This document shows positions 1 through 6,532 of a stretch of DNA of 6,719 nucleotides, one piece after another; position 1 is the first letter of the stretch; every line of letters begins with the position of its first letter. Made by a program: the position numbers and the translations under genes. The notes beneath the pieces are model-generated. The model saw only the letters and a list, made by a program, of their open reading frames with translations. It searched no databases and was not told where the DNA came from. The stretch comes from CAWELS01 sp964468205 (GTDB lineage Bacteria; Acidobacteriota; Terriglobia; Bryobacterales; Bryobacteraceae): NCBI GenBank assembly GCA_964468205.1, contig CAYXVG010000148.1, positions 1 to 6,719 of the forward strand. Direction: 5' to 3'.

Positions 1-508
1 CGCCGGAGCGGACCACGCCGGGGGTCAAATAGGTGAGCGCCATCGGCGAGCGGGAGATCAGGGGAAGGGAAAGAATGTACTTGTTTTCGATCACTTGGCC
101 AAGGTTGGCGATGGTGGTGTTGAGCAAGGGCTGCTGGCCCTCAACCTCTACCACGGTGGTAACTTCGCCCACCTGAAGCTGGATGTCGATGGTGGCCTGC
201 TGCTGCACCTGCAGGTCGAACGGATTCCGCTGGTGGGTCTGGAATCCCGGAGATTCGACCGTAATCATGTAGGTGGAAGGCGGCAGGTTGACGCTCACAT
301 AACGGCCCTGGCCGTCGGTTTCGGTGACGAAGTCCGTGCCGCGGCCGACGTCGGTCACGGTGACTTTCGCCCCGGGAACCGCCGCGCCGGACGCGTCGGT
401 GACTACACCGCGAATGGCTGCCGTGTACCCGCCCTGGCCCAGCAACAGAGCGGGCAGAGTGAGAGCGCAGACGGCCACGAGGACAAGCAAGGTCCTTCTA
501 TTGGGCAT
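1..508 (-). CDS. Oar-like TonB-dependent receptor B, N-terminal part (runs off the left edge)
   Basis: This is the start of an outer-membrane receptor cut by the window edge; about 170 residues are visible. A signal peptide (basic start NRR, hydrophobic LLVLVAVCALTLPALLL, likely cleavage after GQ) leads into a carboxypeptidase-regulatory-like beta-sandwich (TAAIRGVVTDASGAAVPGAK, GRYVSVNLPPSTYMITV). The beginning of the plug follows (ENKYILSLPLISRSPMALTY). It aligns gaplessly with receptor A: by my count 148 of 171 residues match, and only 2 of the last 74 differ. Two ATGs lie in frame, at 514 and 508. A GAGG at 519-522 is 4 nt from the first and 10 nt from the second. I chose 508 by analogy with receptor A, where the second ATG has the better spacing; 514 is nearly as good. 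Substrate is unknown. Whether the rest of the gene is intact cannot be seen here. Confidence 0.9.
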   Translation of the reverse strand, partial: MPNRRTLLVLVAVCALTLPALLLGQGGYTAAIRGVVTDASGAAVPGAKVTVTDVGRGTDFVTETDGQGRYVSVNLPPSTYMITVESPGFQTHQRNPFDLQVQQQATIDIQLQVGEVTTVVEVEGQQPLLNTTIANLGQVIENKYILSLPLISRSPMALTYLTPGVVRSG

Positions 509-561
509 ATTCATTGATCCTCACAATTGTTCAATTTGACCCCCGATACCGGCGCTGAAGC

Positions 562-571
562 AGACCCCCAA
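562..571 (-). promoter_or_regulatory. Leader element TTGGGGGTCT, copy in front of receptor B
   Basis: On the minus strand the 10-mer TTGGGGGTCT lies in the predicted leader, 37 nt past the -10 box. The same 10-mer occurs in the leader of receptor A, 34 nt past its -10 box. In both leaders a TGTAC lies 9-11 nt before it. The rest of the two leaders is largely different, so conservation of this element stands out. It could be a protein-binding site or an RNA element; the function is unknown. Confidence 0.35.
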
Positions 572-608
572 GTCCCCGGGGTACACCGATCAATCGGAGA
601 CCGCCTTT

Positions 609-637
609 AGAATACTCGCTTGCCCCGACGATTGTAA
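609..637 (-). promoter_or_regulatory. Predicted sigma70-type promoter of receptor B
   Basis: Reading the minus strand, TTACAA (637-632) and TATTCT (614-609) are separated by exactly 17 nt. Transcription would start near 602 and give a leader of roughly 90 nt before the receptor B start. The position matches that of the stronger promoter in front of receptor A. Each box matches its consensus at 4 or 5 of 6 positions, so this is a reasonable prediction and not proof. Confidence 0.5.
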
Positions 638-640
638 TTC

Positions 641-662
641 CCTGTACACGGGATGTAACAGG
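641..662. promoter_or_regulatory. Imperfect dyad just upstream of the receptor B -35 box
   Basis: CCTGTACA (641-648) and TGTAACAGG (654-662) form an inverted repeat with a 5-nt centre; one arm has one extra base. It abuts the predicted -35 box of receptor B, where an activator would bind. A related TGTAAC/GTGTACA pair lies in the leader of receptor A. No regulator is encoded in the window, so the operator role is inferred only from symmetry and position. Confidence 0.35.
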
Positions 663-740
663 AACTCGATAGGGGAGCGAATAGACGGCGAAACTCACCC
701 ACACACGCCGGTCCGCGGGCCAGCGCACGGGCCGCAATGG

Positions 741-767
741 CAGCGCCGATTCTATTGTCCGGCGCTG
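741..767 (-). terminator. Hairpin straddling the TPR-1 stop codon
   Basis: CAGCGCCG (741-748) and CGGCGCTG (760-767) are perfect 8-bp inverted arms around an 11-nt loop that contains the TAG stop of TPR-1. No run of U follows on the transcript, so it is at best a weak intrinsic terminator or an mRNA 3'-end stabilising structure. The rest of the gap down to 662 shows no better candidate. Confidence 0.3.
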
Positions 768-1591
768 GCAGTTTGGGCGCTGGACTCGATCTTCTCAATC
801 TGCTGGAGGACTATCTCCGCGTCGTAAGCCTTGGGGGCGAGCTGAAGATAGGCGCGCAGTTCGGCGGCGGCTCGGGCCGGGTCTCCCTGTTCGGCCAGGG
901 CGAGACCGAGGACATGGTGGGCTTTGGGCCACTGATCGTTTTTGTCGAGCCGGAGAGCTTCCCGGGCGCTGTCCCCGGCGGCGACCCACTGGCCGAGGAG
1001 ATAATTGCCCATGGCGTTGTAGAGGTAGAGGGAGGGCGAGGTGGTGGGGTTGATCTGGATGCCCTTCGCGGTGGTATCGACCGCATCCTGGAACTTTCGT
1101 TCGGCGAGCGCGAGCTGCGCCAGTTCGGCGTACGGTTTCCAATATTTCGGGTCGACGGCAAGCGCCTTGAGAAACGCTCCGCGGGCGTGGAGGAAGCGCT
1201 TCTGCCGGAGCCGCACGAGGCCCAAGCCGTGCCAGGCCTCGGCGAAGTCAGGGTAGATTTCGATGGCCTGCTGGAGCTGTTTCTCGGACTCTTCGAGCTT
1301 GCCCCGGGCGGCAAGTTGGCCCGCCTTCTCATAGGCCTTCCGGGCCTTTGGGGGCGCCTCCAGCGAGGTGATGCTGATGGTTGGCTCAAGTGGCCGGGGT
1401 TCAAAGACGGGTTCCGCGCCAGGACCGGTGAGAGCCGCATAGGCTTCCTGATACTGGCGGCGGGCCTCGTCGTCGGTAGAGAGAAGCGGGTCCGCCCAGA
1501 CACCGCGGGCGACCTGCGCCGCGGCGAGGCCTGCGAGGGCGGTCAGGATGAGAGCGAGTCCCAGCGCCCGGTGGATTTGTGCAGCGATCAT
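752..1591 (-). CDS. Exported tetratricopeptide-repeat protein (TPR-1)
   Basis: This is a 279-residue protein with an N-terminal signal peptide (MIAAQIHRALGLALILTALA, likely cleavage after GLAAAQ near residue 26). A proline-rich linker follows (PVFEPRPLEP, residues 61-70). Five consecutive 34-residue TPR units start near residues 81, 115, 149, 183 and 221. The repeats show the expected pattern of small and aromatic positions and end in P, as in AIEIYP, ALAVDP and GIQINP. TPR solenoids bind peptides or partner proteins; no catalytic domain is present. The start at 1591 follows a strong AGGGGGG and opens directly into the signal peptide. The frame stays open upstream to 1798, but that extension overlaps receptor A and is low-complexity. 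The gene lies 133 nt after receptor A with a terminator hairpin between, so it is either read through or separately transcribed. The partner is unknown; one of the flanking receptors is the obvious guess. Confidence 0.88.
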   Translation of the reverse strand: MIAAQIHRALGLALILTALAGLAAAQVARGVWADPLLSTDDEARRQYQEAYAALTGPGAEPVFEPRPLEPTISITSLEAPPKARKAYEKAGQLAARGKLEESEKQLQQAIEIYPDFAEAWHGLGLVRLRQKRFLHARGAFLKALAVDPKYWKPYAELAQLALAERKFQDAVDTTAKGIQINPTTSPSLYLYNAMGNYLLGQWVAAGDSAREALRLDKNDQWPKAHHVLGLALAEQGDPARAAAELRAYLQLAPKAYDAEIVLQQIEKIESSAQTASAGQ

Positions 1592-1594
1592 GTT

Positions 1595-1601
1595 CCCCCC
1601 T
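1595..1601 (-). promoter_or_regulatory. Shine-Dalgarno that fixes the TPR-1 start
   Basis: The minus-strand string AGGGGGG lies 3 nt before the ATG at 1591. It overlaps neither the signal peptide nor the receptor gene. No comparable site precedes the far upstream in-frame start at 1798, so the shorter protein with a signal peptide is preferred. Confidence 0.65.
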
Positions 1602-1603
1602 GT

Positions 1604-1616
1604 GGGCATTATGCCC
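1604..1616. promoter_or_regulatory. 13-bp palindrome GGGCATTATGCCC upstream of TPR-1
   Basis: This is a perfect 6-bp inverted repeat around one central base, just upstream of the TPR-1 ribosome-binding site. Its minus strand contains CATAAT, which resembles a -10 box, but no acceptable -35 lies 16-18 nt upstream. It may be an operator, part of a weak promoter, or chance. The assignment is tentative. Confidence 0.25.
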
Positions 1617-1664
1617 TTAATTGGCGGGCGCGGCGGGTGGCGGCCCGGCATGGTGGCAAATAAG

Positions 1665-1690
1665 AAAGGCGGCCCGGGTGGGCCGCCTTT
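1665..1690 (-). terminator. Intrinsic terminator of receptor A
   Basis: AAAGGCGGCCC (1665-1675) and GGGCCGCCTTT (1680-1690) form a perfect 11-bp GC-rich stem with a 4-nt loop, starting 34 nt past the receptor A stop. On the minus transcript the stem is followed by CUUAUUUG, a short and imperfect U-rich tail. It therefore looks like a terminator that may allow some read-through into TPR-1. The A/T-flanked, GC-cored, symmetrical form is typical of intrinsic terminators. Confidence 0.75.
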
Positions 1691-1724
1691 TGAAGGTGTA
1701 GCGAGTAGGCGCCGCGAGCGGGGC

Positions 1725-4700
1725 CTAGAAGTAGAACTTGATGCCGATCTGGATGTTCCTCGGGCCGCGGCCCGAGGCATAGCCGTTGATGTTGCCAAAG
1801 TTGTTGCTGCCGTAGCTGAGGTTCGGTGGTCCGAACGTCACGACGTTGGTGGCGTTATCCAGTTCGACGCGGAACTCGCCGCGCATCGATTCGTTGACGG
1901 CGAAGCTCTTGAAGATGGCCGCGTCCAGGTTGTGGAGGTGCGGCGAGCGGTAGTTGATGGTGCGGGGAGCGGAGCCGATGGTGTCGGCAGCCGGCCGCTC
2001 GAATGCGGCTTCATTGAACCAGCCGGTCTCGACCTTTTGCTTCAGGTCGCCGCCTGGATCGGGATCGCCGATCAGGTGCGGACGCTGGGTGGCATCCCAG
2101 AGGGTGCCCGCGTTCTGAACCACCTGCATCGGAACGCCGGTCTGATAGGTCCAGACGCCGCTGATCTCCCAGCCGCCGAGCAGGGCGTTGGCCAGCCCGC
2201 CCCAGTCGGTGCCAAGGGCGCGGCCAGTGCCGATCGGGAGCTGGTAGGTCGCGGTCATGACCCACCGATGCCGGACGTCATGCGCCGAGAGTGAACGCTC
2301 GTTGCGGAGGTTCGACCAGTCCTGGGCGACGGTGTTGCCGCCGAGCCAGTTCAGGTTGCCGGCGCCGTGGCTCATGTCGTCGATCATCTTGCCAAAGGTG
2401 TAGTGAGCCAGCATGGCGAGGCCCTGGGAAAATCGCTTTTCGTACTTCATCTGCAAAGCGTGGTAGATGGAGTTCGCGCGCCCCGGTTCGGAACCATCGC
2501 CGCGGCTCATGCCGGTGAAATGCTGGTTGGGCCGCAGCAGTTGGCTGAGCTGGATTGTATCCTGGCTCAGCGTTGACTGCGGATCGGTGATGACGCCGAA
2601 GAACGGATTCGGAACCTTGCGATTCAGTTCCGTCCGGCCCAGGCCCCAGAACATCGGGTCGAGGCGGCGCAGGTTGTTATCGCCGTTGTAGAGCAGGTGG
2701 GTTCCCTTGCTGCCGGTGTAGTTGATCTCGAACACCGCATTACCCGGGATCTGGCGCTGGATCGACACGTTCCAGCTTCCATACAGCGGATTGGTGTTCT
2801 CGCGGACCACCGTTCCGGCTCCCTTGCCGAGGAAGGTGTCGGGGCCGAGGGAGGATCCGGTCGGCAGGTTCAGGCCGTCGGGCCAGGGGTCGTTCAGGAA
2901 CGAATATTGCGTGGCGTTCGAGTCGCGGGACCACTGGACGCTCGAATTTGACTGGAAGCCGGACCCGAGGTGGCCTTTCACCGTGGCGCGGCTGAGGGCG
3001 TAGAAGAAGCCGTAGCCGCCGCGGATAGAGGTTTTGTTGTCGAGGGCGTAGGCGAAGCCGATGCGCGGCGCGAAGTTGTTGTAGTCGCCGTCAAACGGGC
3101 TGCGCGGGTTGCCGCCGGTCGCGACAAAGTTGAAGACGCCCCGGAGGTCGTACTCCGGAACCTGGCTGTTGATGGTCGCTTCCTGGTCGAAGTTCCAGAA
3201 GCTGTAGCGGTCTTCCGTCTCCCAGCGCGGGATGTCAAAGTCGTACCGCAGTCCAAGGTTCAGGGTGAGCTTGCGGGTGACCTTCCAGTCATCCTGCACG
3301 TAGAAGCCCCAGTATTGGGAGCGGGAGTAAGACCACGGGTCGTGGTGGAAGTTGGAACCGAAACCCCACCCGATCAACATCGAGGCCAGGCCGTTGCCCT
3401 GGGTCGAGGAGCCGGCGAAGCGGTCCTCGCGGGTGATTTGGCGGTTGAACCGGTAGCGGGACGACGGGAAACCCGGTTGGAGGTAGTCCAGCGTGATGTG
3501 CCGGAACTCACCGCCGACCTTCACGTTGTGGGCGCCCATGATCTTGGTGATGGTACCGGAGAACTGGGAGACGCTTTCCTCGCGGCCGATGATCAGCCAA
3601 CCCTGAGCGCCAATGTCCGAATAGCCTTCCGGAGCAAATTCCGGGAACGCGAGAAACGGCGCGTTTTCGTCAATGTAGCTGGGAAGTCCCAGTTGAGACG
3701 GACTGAAGTCCTCGAAAGGAACGCGCTCGCCGTATTGCCATAGGAAACCGGCGCGCGCCGTGACGATGGTGGTCGGACTGATCGTGCGCGTGTAGTCGCC
3801 GACGACGTTATGGGTTTTGCCGCGGCCGGGACTGCTATTGAACGTGTTGGCGGGGTTGCCCTCGCCGAACAGATTCGCCGGGCTGTTGTTATTCCAGATG
3901 ACACTATAGCGGGACGACAAGCGATCCTTGTCGGTGATGCCCCAATCCACCTTGCCAAGTATACTGTTCGAAATGCTGCCGCTCACGCCCTGTTCGAACC
4001 AGTTGTTCTGGTTGGTGAAGGGGTTGCTCGGCGCCTGGTTCGGCATGGGGAAGAAGCTCAGCGCGTTCAGAGCGATGGGATCCATCATGCTCTTCGGCAC
4101 GATGTTGCCGGCGAAGGGGCGCCGCTTGATGTCGCCGTTTGCGTTCACAAAGGTGTCGCGCGGGTTGAAGATCTGGATCGGCGTGCCGTTACCGGTGAAG
4201 AAGTCGGAGAAGTCGCCTTCCCGCTGCTGCGCCGTGGGCATCGTCAGGGTACCCGTGGCCGGGCTGTTGTTGTCGGTGCGTTCGTAGTTGGTGAAGAAGA
4301 AGAGCTTGTTTTTCTTGATGGGACCGCCCACGACGCCGCCGTACTGGTGGCGGCGGAAGTCCGGCTTGCCGCGGCCGGCCTTGTTGGAGAAGAAGTTGTT
4401 GGCGTTCAGCTCGTCGGCGCGGTAGAACCAGAAGCCAGAGCCGTGGAACTCGTTGGTACCGGACTTGGTGACCATGTTGATGATGGCGCCGCCGGTCTGG
4501 CCGTACTCGGCCGAGAAGAAGTTGGTTTGCACCTTGAACTCCTGAACGGCGTCGACGGAGGGCTGGTACTTGAGCTGGGTGATACCCGAGTTCTGCTCCA
4601 CGTTCGTCACGCTGACGCCGTCGAGCAGCACGTCCGAGGACGAATTGCGGGAGCCGTTAGCGACGAAGTTGGTGTTGTTCTGGCCGCCCATGCGCCCGCC

Positions 4701-5204
4701 GGAGCGGACCACGCCGGGGGTCAAATAGGTGAGCGCCATCGGCGAGCGGGAAATCAGAGGAAGGGAAAGAATGTATTTGTTTTCGACCACCTGGCCAAGG
4801 TTGGCGATGGTGGTGTTGAGCAGGGGCTGCGTGCCTTCCACCTCAACCACGGTGGTAACCTCACCCACCTGAAGCTGGATGTCGATGGTGGCCTGCTGCT
4901 GTACCTGCAAGTCGAAGGGGCTCCGTTGTTGGGTCTGGAAGCCTGCTGCTTCGACGGTGATCATGTAAGTGGAAGGCGGCAGGTTGACGCTCGAATAGCG
5001 GCCCTGACCGTCGGTTTCCGTGACGAAGTCCGTTCCACGGGCGACATCGGACACGGTGACTTTCGCCCCCGGTACCGCGGCGCCTGTAGCGTCGGTGACT
5101 ACGCCACGAATTGCGGCTGTGAATCCACCCTGCCCGAGCACGAGGCTCGGGACAGCCAGGGCGCACACCAGCGCGAGAATGGCTAGCGTTTGCAAATTTC
5201 TCAT
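1725..5204 (-). CDS. Oar-like TonB-dependent receptor A with carboxypeptidase-regulatory-like domain
   Basis: This is a complete outer-membrane receptor of 1159 residues (1161 from the upstream ATG at 5210). The numbering here is from 5210. A signal peptide covers residues 1-27 (hydrophobic LAILALVCALAVPSLVLGQ). A carboxypeptidase-regulatory-like beta-sandwich spans about 30-115 (AAIRGVVTDATGAAVPGAKV, GRYSSVNLPPSTYMITV). The plug spans about 125-255, with VLLDGVSVTN and EYGQTGGAIINMVTKSGTNE. The rest is a long beta-barrel ending in RNIQIGIKFYF, whose terminal F is expected for outer-membrane assembly. The length fits Oar-like receptors of Acidobacteriota. I saw no clear TonB box, frameshift or internal stop. 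The start is set at the second ATG because AGGG at 5213-5216 is 8 nt from it but only 2 nt from the first. The family is thought to import or bind large ligands such as peptides, glycans or metal complexes; the ligand here is unknown. A promoter lies upstream and a terminator downstream. Confidence 0.95.
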   Translation of the reverse strand: MRNLQTLAILALVCALAVPSLVLGQGGFTAAIRGVVTDATGAAVPGAKVTVSDVARGTDFVTETDGQGRYSSVNLPPSTYMITVEAAGFQTQQRSPFDLQVQQQATIDIQLQVGEVTTVVEVEGTQPLLNTTIANLGQVVENKYILSLPLISRSPMALTYLTPGVVRSGGRMGGQNNTNFVANGSRNSSSDVLLDGVSVTNVEQNSGITQLKYQPSVDAVQEFKVQTNFFSAEYGQTGGAIINMVTKSGTNEFHGSGFWFYRADELNANNFFSNKAGRGKPDFRRHQYGGVVGGPIKKNKLFFFTNYERTDNNSPATGTLTMPTAQQREGDFSDFFTGNGTPIQIFNPRDTFVNANGDIKRRPFAGNIVPKSMMDPIALNALSFFPMPNQAPSNPFTNQNNWFEQGVSGSISNSILGKVDWGITDKDRLSSRYSVIWNNNSPANLFGEGNPANTFNSSPGRGKTHNVVGDYTRTISPTTIVTARAGFLWQYGERVPFEDFSPSQLGLPSYIDENAPFLAFPEFAPEGYSDIGAQGWLIIGREESVSQFSGTITKIMGAHNVKVGGEFRHITLDYLQPGFPSSRYRFNRQITREDRFAGSSTQGNGLASMLIGWGFGSNFHHDPWSYSRSQYWGFYVQDDWKVTRKLTLNLGLRYDFDIPRWETEDRYSFWNFDQEATINSQVPEYDLRGVFNFVATGGNPRSPFDGDYNNFAPRIGFAYALDNKTSIRGGYGFFYALSRATVKGHLGSGFQSNSSVQWSRDSNATQYSFLNDPWPDGLNLPTGSSLGPDTFLGKGAGTVVRENTNPLYGSWNVSIQRQIPGNAVFEINYTGSKGTHLLYNGDNNLRRLDPMFWGLGRTELNRKVPNPFFGVITDPQSTLSQDTIQLSQLLRPNQHFTGMSRGDGSEPGRANSIYHALQMKYEKRFSQGLAMLAHYTFGKMIDDMSHGAGNLNWLGGNTVAQDWSNLRNERSLSAHDVRHRWVMTATYQLPIGTGRALGTDWGGLANALLGGWEISGVWTYQTGVPMQVVQNAGTLWDATQRPHLIGDPDPGGDLKQKVETGWFNEAAFERPAADTIGSAPRTINYRSPHLHNLDAAIFKSFAVNESMRGEFRVELDNATNVVTFGPPNLSYGSNNFGNINGYASGRGPRNIQIGIKFYF

Positions 5205-5212
5205 AAACATAT

Positions 5213-5216
5213 CCCT
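5213..5216 (-). promoter_or_regulatory. Shine-Dalgarno AGGG of receptor A
   Basis: AGGG on the minus strand is 8 nt from the ATG at 5204 and 2 nt from the ATG at 5210. The first spacing is normal and the second is too short, which favours 5204 as the true start. Confidence 0.55.
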
Positions 5217-5268
5217 GTAGCGTTATGGCGGGAGACCTTTACACTTGAAGTCTTCCCCCGGTTCACAA

Positions 5269-5278
5269 AGACCCCCAA
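5269..5278 (-). promoter_or_regulatory. Leader element TTGGGGGTCT, copy in front of receptor A
   Basis: This is the same 10-mer as in the receptor B leader, here 34 nt past the -10 box and about 65 nt before the start codon. It touches the AATGTA/TACATT dyad on its 5' side. It may be a shared regulator site or RNA element; the function is unknown. Confidence 0.35.
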
Positions 5279-5296
5279 TGTAACCAAGTGTACATT
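5277..5296. promoter_or_regulatory. AATGTA-N8-TACATT dyad in the receptor A leader
   Basis: AATGTA (5277-5282) and TACATT (5291-5296) are perfect inverted arms spaced by 8 nt, giving a 20-bp dyad. It would lie at about +10 to +30 from the predicted start of transcription, a position that suits a repressor. The arms are extended by TGTAAC and GTGTACA, words that also occur in the dyad upstream of receptor B. The binding protein is unknown. Confidence 0.4.
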
Positions 5297-5301
5297 TTAG
5301 G

Positions 5302-5335
5302 TCCCGGGTCGAATTATATAGTAACTTCCCGGGTC
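5302..5335 (-). repeat. Pair of GACCCGGGA direct repeats flanking the -10 box
   Basis: GACCCGGGA occurs at 5335-5327, inside the promoter spacer, and again at 5310-5302, just after the -10 box. The copies are exact and 25 bp apart. Each contains the palindrome CCCGGG. A protein bound to either copy would touch RNA polymerase, so an operator role is plausible. No similar exact pair is seen at the receptor B promoter, although a CCCCGGGG occurs in its leader at 574-581. Confidence 0.4.
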
Positions 5336-5341
5336 CTGCAA
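5313..5341 (-). promoter_or_regulatory. Predicted sigma70-type promoter of receptor A
   Basis: On the minus strand TTGCAG (5341-5336) and a perfect TATAAT (5318-5313) are separated by exactly 17 nt in an AT-rich pocket of otherwise GC-rich DNA. Transcription should begin near 5306, giving a leader of about 100 nt. This is the best promoter in the window and fits independent transcription of receptor A, not read-through from TPR-2. Confidence 0.7.
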
Positions 5342-5455
5342 GCGAAGAAGGGCGGCGCGAGGCAGGGCCACCGGTTTTCATGAGCTTGCATGTGCTTCAT
5401 TTTACAAGTCTTTCGGTTATCGCTTAGCGCGCGGCTATTTTTCTAGAGGCTGGGT

Positions 5456-6475
5456 TTAGGGATCGCCAGTTCCCGCTGGGGCGGGGGCGGCGCCTCGGGA
5501 AGACTCTTCCTCCAAACGGGCGGCCTGGCGCCGCACCTGGGCCGCCATCTCCGTGAAGCCGTGTGAGAGAAGGCGGTCGGACATTCTTCTCAGTCCTTGC
5601 ACTTGCAAACTTCGCAGATGAGCAGAGCTTCCGTCGCCAATTTCTTCTCCGGCCTGAGCCAGTTCCGCTTCGCTGGCGGCCACCAATTTTGGCAGTCCGG
5701 CGCGGCGCGCCTCTTCGACGGCCGACTGGTGGAGAGCCACGGCCGCTACCGGGTCACCGATTTCGCGAAGTAGCCTGCCCATGCGGTTATAGTCGCGGAC
5801 CAGCGTCACCGCCTTCGGCTCGCTAGGGGGCGCTTCCTGGACGGTGGCGATCGCCTGGCGGAAGTGGCCGAGAGCCTGCGGGTAATTCCCCATGGCGGCG
5901 TAAGTGACGCCGAGCTTGCTCAGGATGTTCACTTCCAGTTCGGCCAGATCATGCTCCCCGGCGACGGCGAGCCCTTCGCGAAGGGCGGACGCGGCTTCCT
6001 GGTTGTTCCCTTGCGTCCGGTAGGCGTCACCGATGTTGGCGAGGATGCTCGCCTCGGTGCGGTAGTCGCTGAGATTGCGTGCGATCGGGAGGGCTTCCCG
6101 CAGGTGTTCGAGCGCCTTGTCCGGCTGTTCGAGACGCAAGTACAGGCCGCCGAGGCTGTTGAGCCGGGTTTTGAGCCCCTGCTGATCGCCCGCCTCGCGA
6201 GCCATCTCGACGGAGCGCTCGAGGTGCCGGGCGGCCTTCTCGTAGTCGCCGAGAACACTATATATAATGCCAAGGTTGCCGTGGAAGGAGCCGGCGAAGA
6301 GATCGTCCTGCTGCTCTTCGGCTAGGCGGAGGCCCTGTTGCCAAGTCCGGCGGGCTACCTCGTAGTCCCGCTGCTGGTAAGCGTGCAAACCCTTTTGGAG
6401 GAGGACCTGCGGATCGGGAGGCGATTCCTGGGCGGCGAGGGCCGCCGCGAACAGAATTGTGATCAACAGGAACAC
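5456..6475 (-). CDS. Exported TPR protein with 40-residue repeats (TPR-2)
   Basis: This is a 339-residue protein with a short hydrophobic N-terminus (MFLLITILFAAALAAQ, likely cleaved near residue 16) that lacks the usual basic residues. TPR units start near residues 22, 62, 102, 142, 182 and 226. Their period is 40 residues, with the longer inter-repeat loops of TPR_12-type solenoids (GNLGIIYSVLGDYEKAARHL, ANIGDAYRTQGNNQEAASAL). A charged helical tail (about 295-325) ends in an Ala/Pro-rich stretch. Such solenoids often precede CHAT or signalling domains in other proteins, but none is present here; this one stands alone. The start is GTG at 6475, with GGGGA 4 nt upstream. A TAA four codons before the GTG (6488-6490) rules out a longer N-terminus. 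No terminator was recognised downstream; the next gene, receptor A, has its own promoter. A scaffold or peptide-binding role is inferred; the partner is unknown. Confidence 0.85.
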   Translation of the reverse strand: MFLLITILFAAALAAQESPPDPQVLLQKGLHAYQQRDYEVARRTWQQGLRLAEEQQDDLFAGSFHGNLGIIYSVLGDYEKAARHLERSVEMAREAGDQQGLKTRLNSLGGLYLRLEQPDKALEHLREALPIARNLSDYRTEASILANIGDAYRTQGNNQEAASALREGLAVAGEHDLAELEVNILSKLGVTYAAMGNYPQALGHFRQAIATVQEAPPSEPKAVTLVRDYNRMGRLLREIGDPVAAVALHQSAVEEARRAGLPKLVAASEAELAQAGEEIGDGSSAHLRSLQVQGLRRMSDRLLSHGFTEMAAQVRRQAARLEEESSRGAAPAPAGTGDP

Positions 6476-6532
6476 GCTGTCCCCATTTTACGTTTAGCCG
6501 CCGCGAAGTTGGGCTTGTTATCGAACGTTGAT

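Noticed and set aside
737..1663. 308-codon plus-strand open frame opposite TPR-1
   Set aside because: It is antisense to a clear TPR gene with a signal peptide and ribosome-binding site; no motif or ribosome site supports it.
1592..1798. N-terminal extension of TPR-1 to 1798
   Set aside because: It would overlap receptor A, pass through the terminator hairpin and bury the signal peptide. It is Ser/Arg/Pro low-complexity and lacks a ribosome-binding site.
1548..2294. Plus-strand open frame across the receptor A 3' end
   Set aside because: It crosses the terminator and is antisense to the conserved barrel C-terminus; the composition is shadow-like.
3810..5186. 458-codon plus-strand open frame opposite receptor A
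   Set aside because: It lies wholly antisense to a well-supported receptor. Its translation is Val/Gly/Arg-rich with no recognisable domain, as expected for the shadow frame of a high-GC gene.
6485..6490. TAAAAT as a -10 box for a leaderless TPR-2 transcript
   Set aside because: The match is good, but no -35-like sequence is found 16-18 nt upstream, and a ribosome-binding site is present. Too weak to list.
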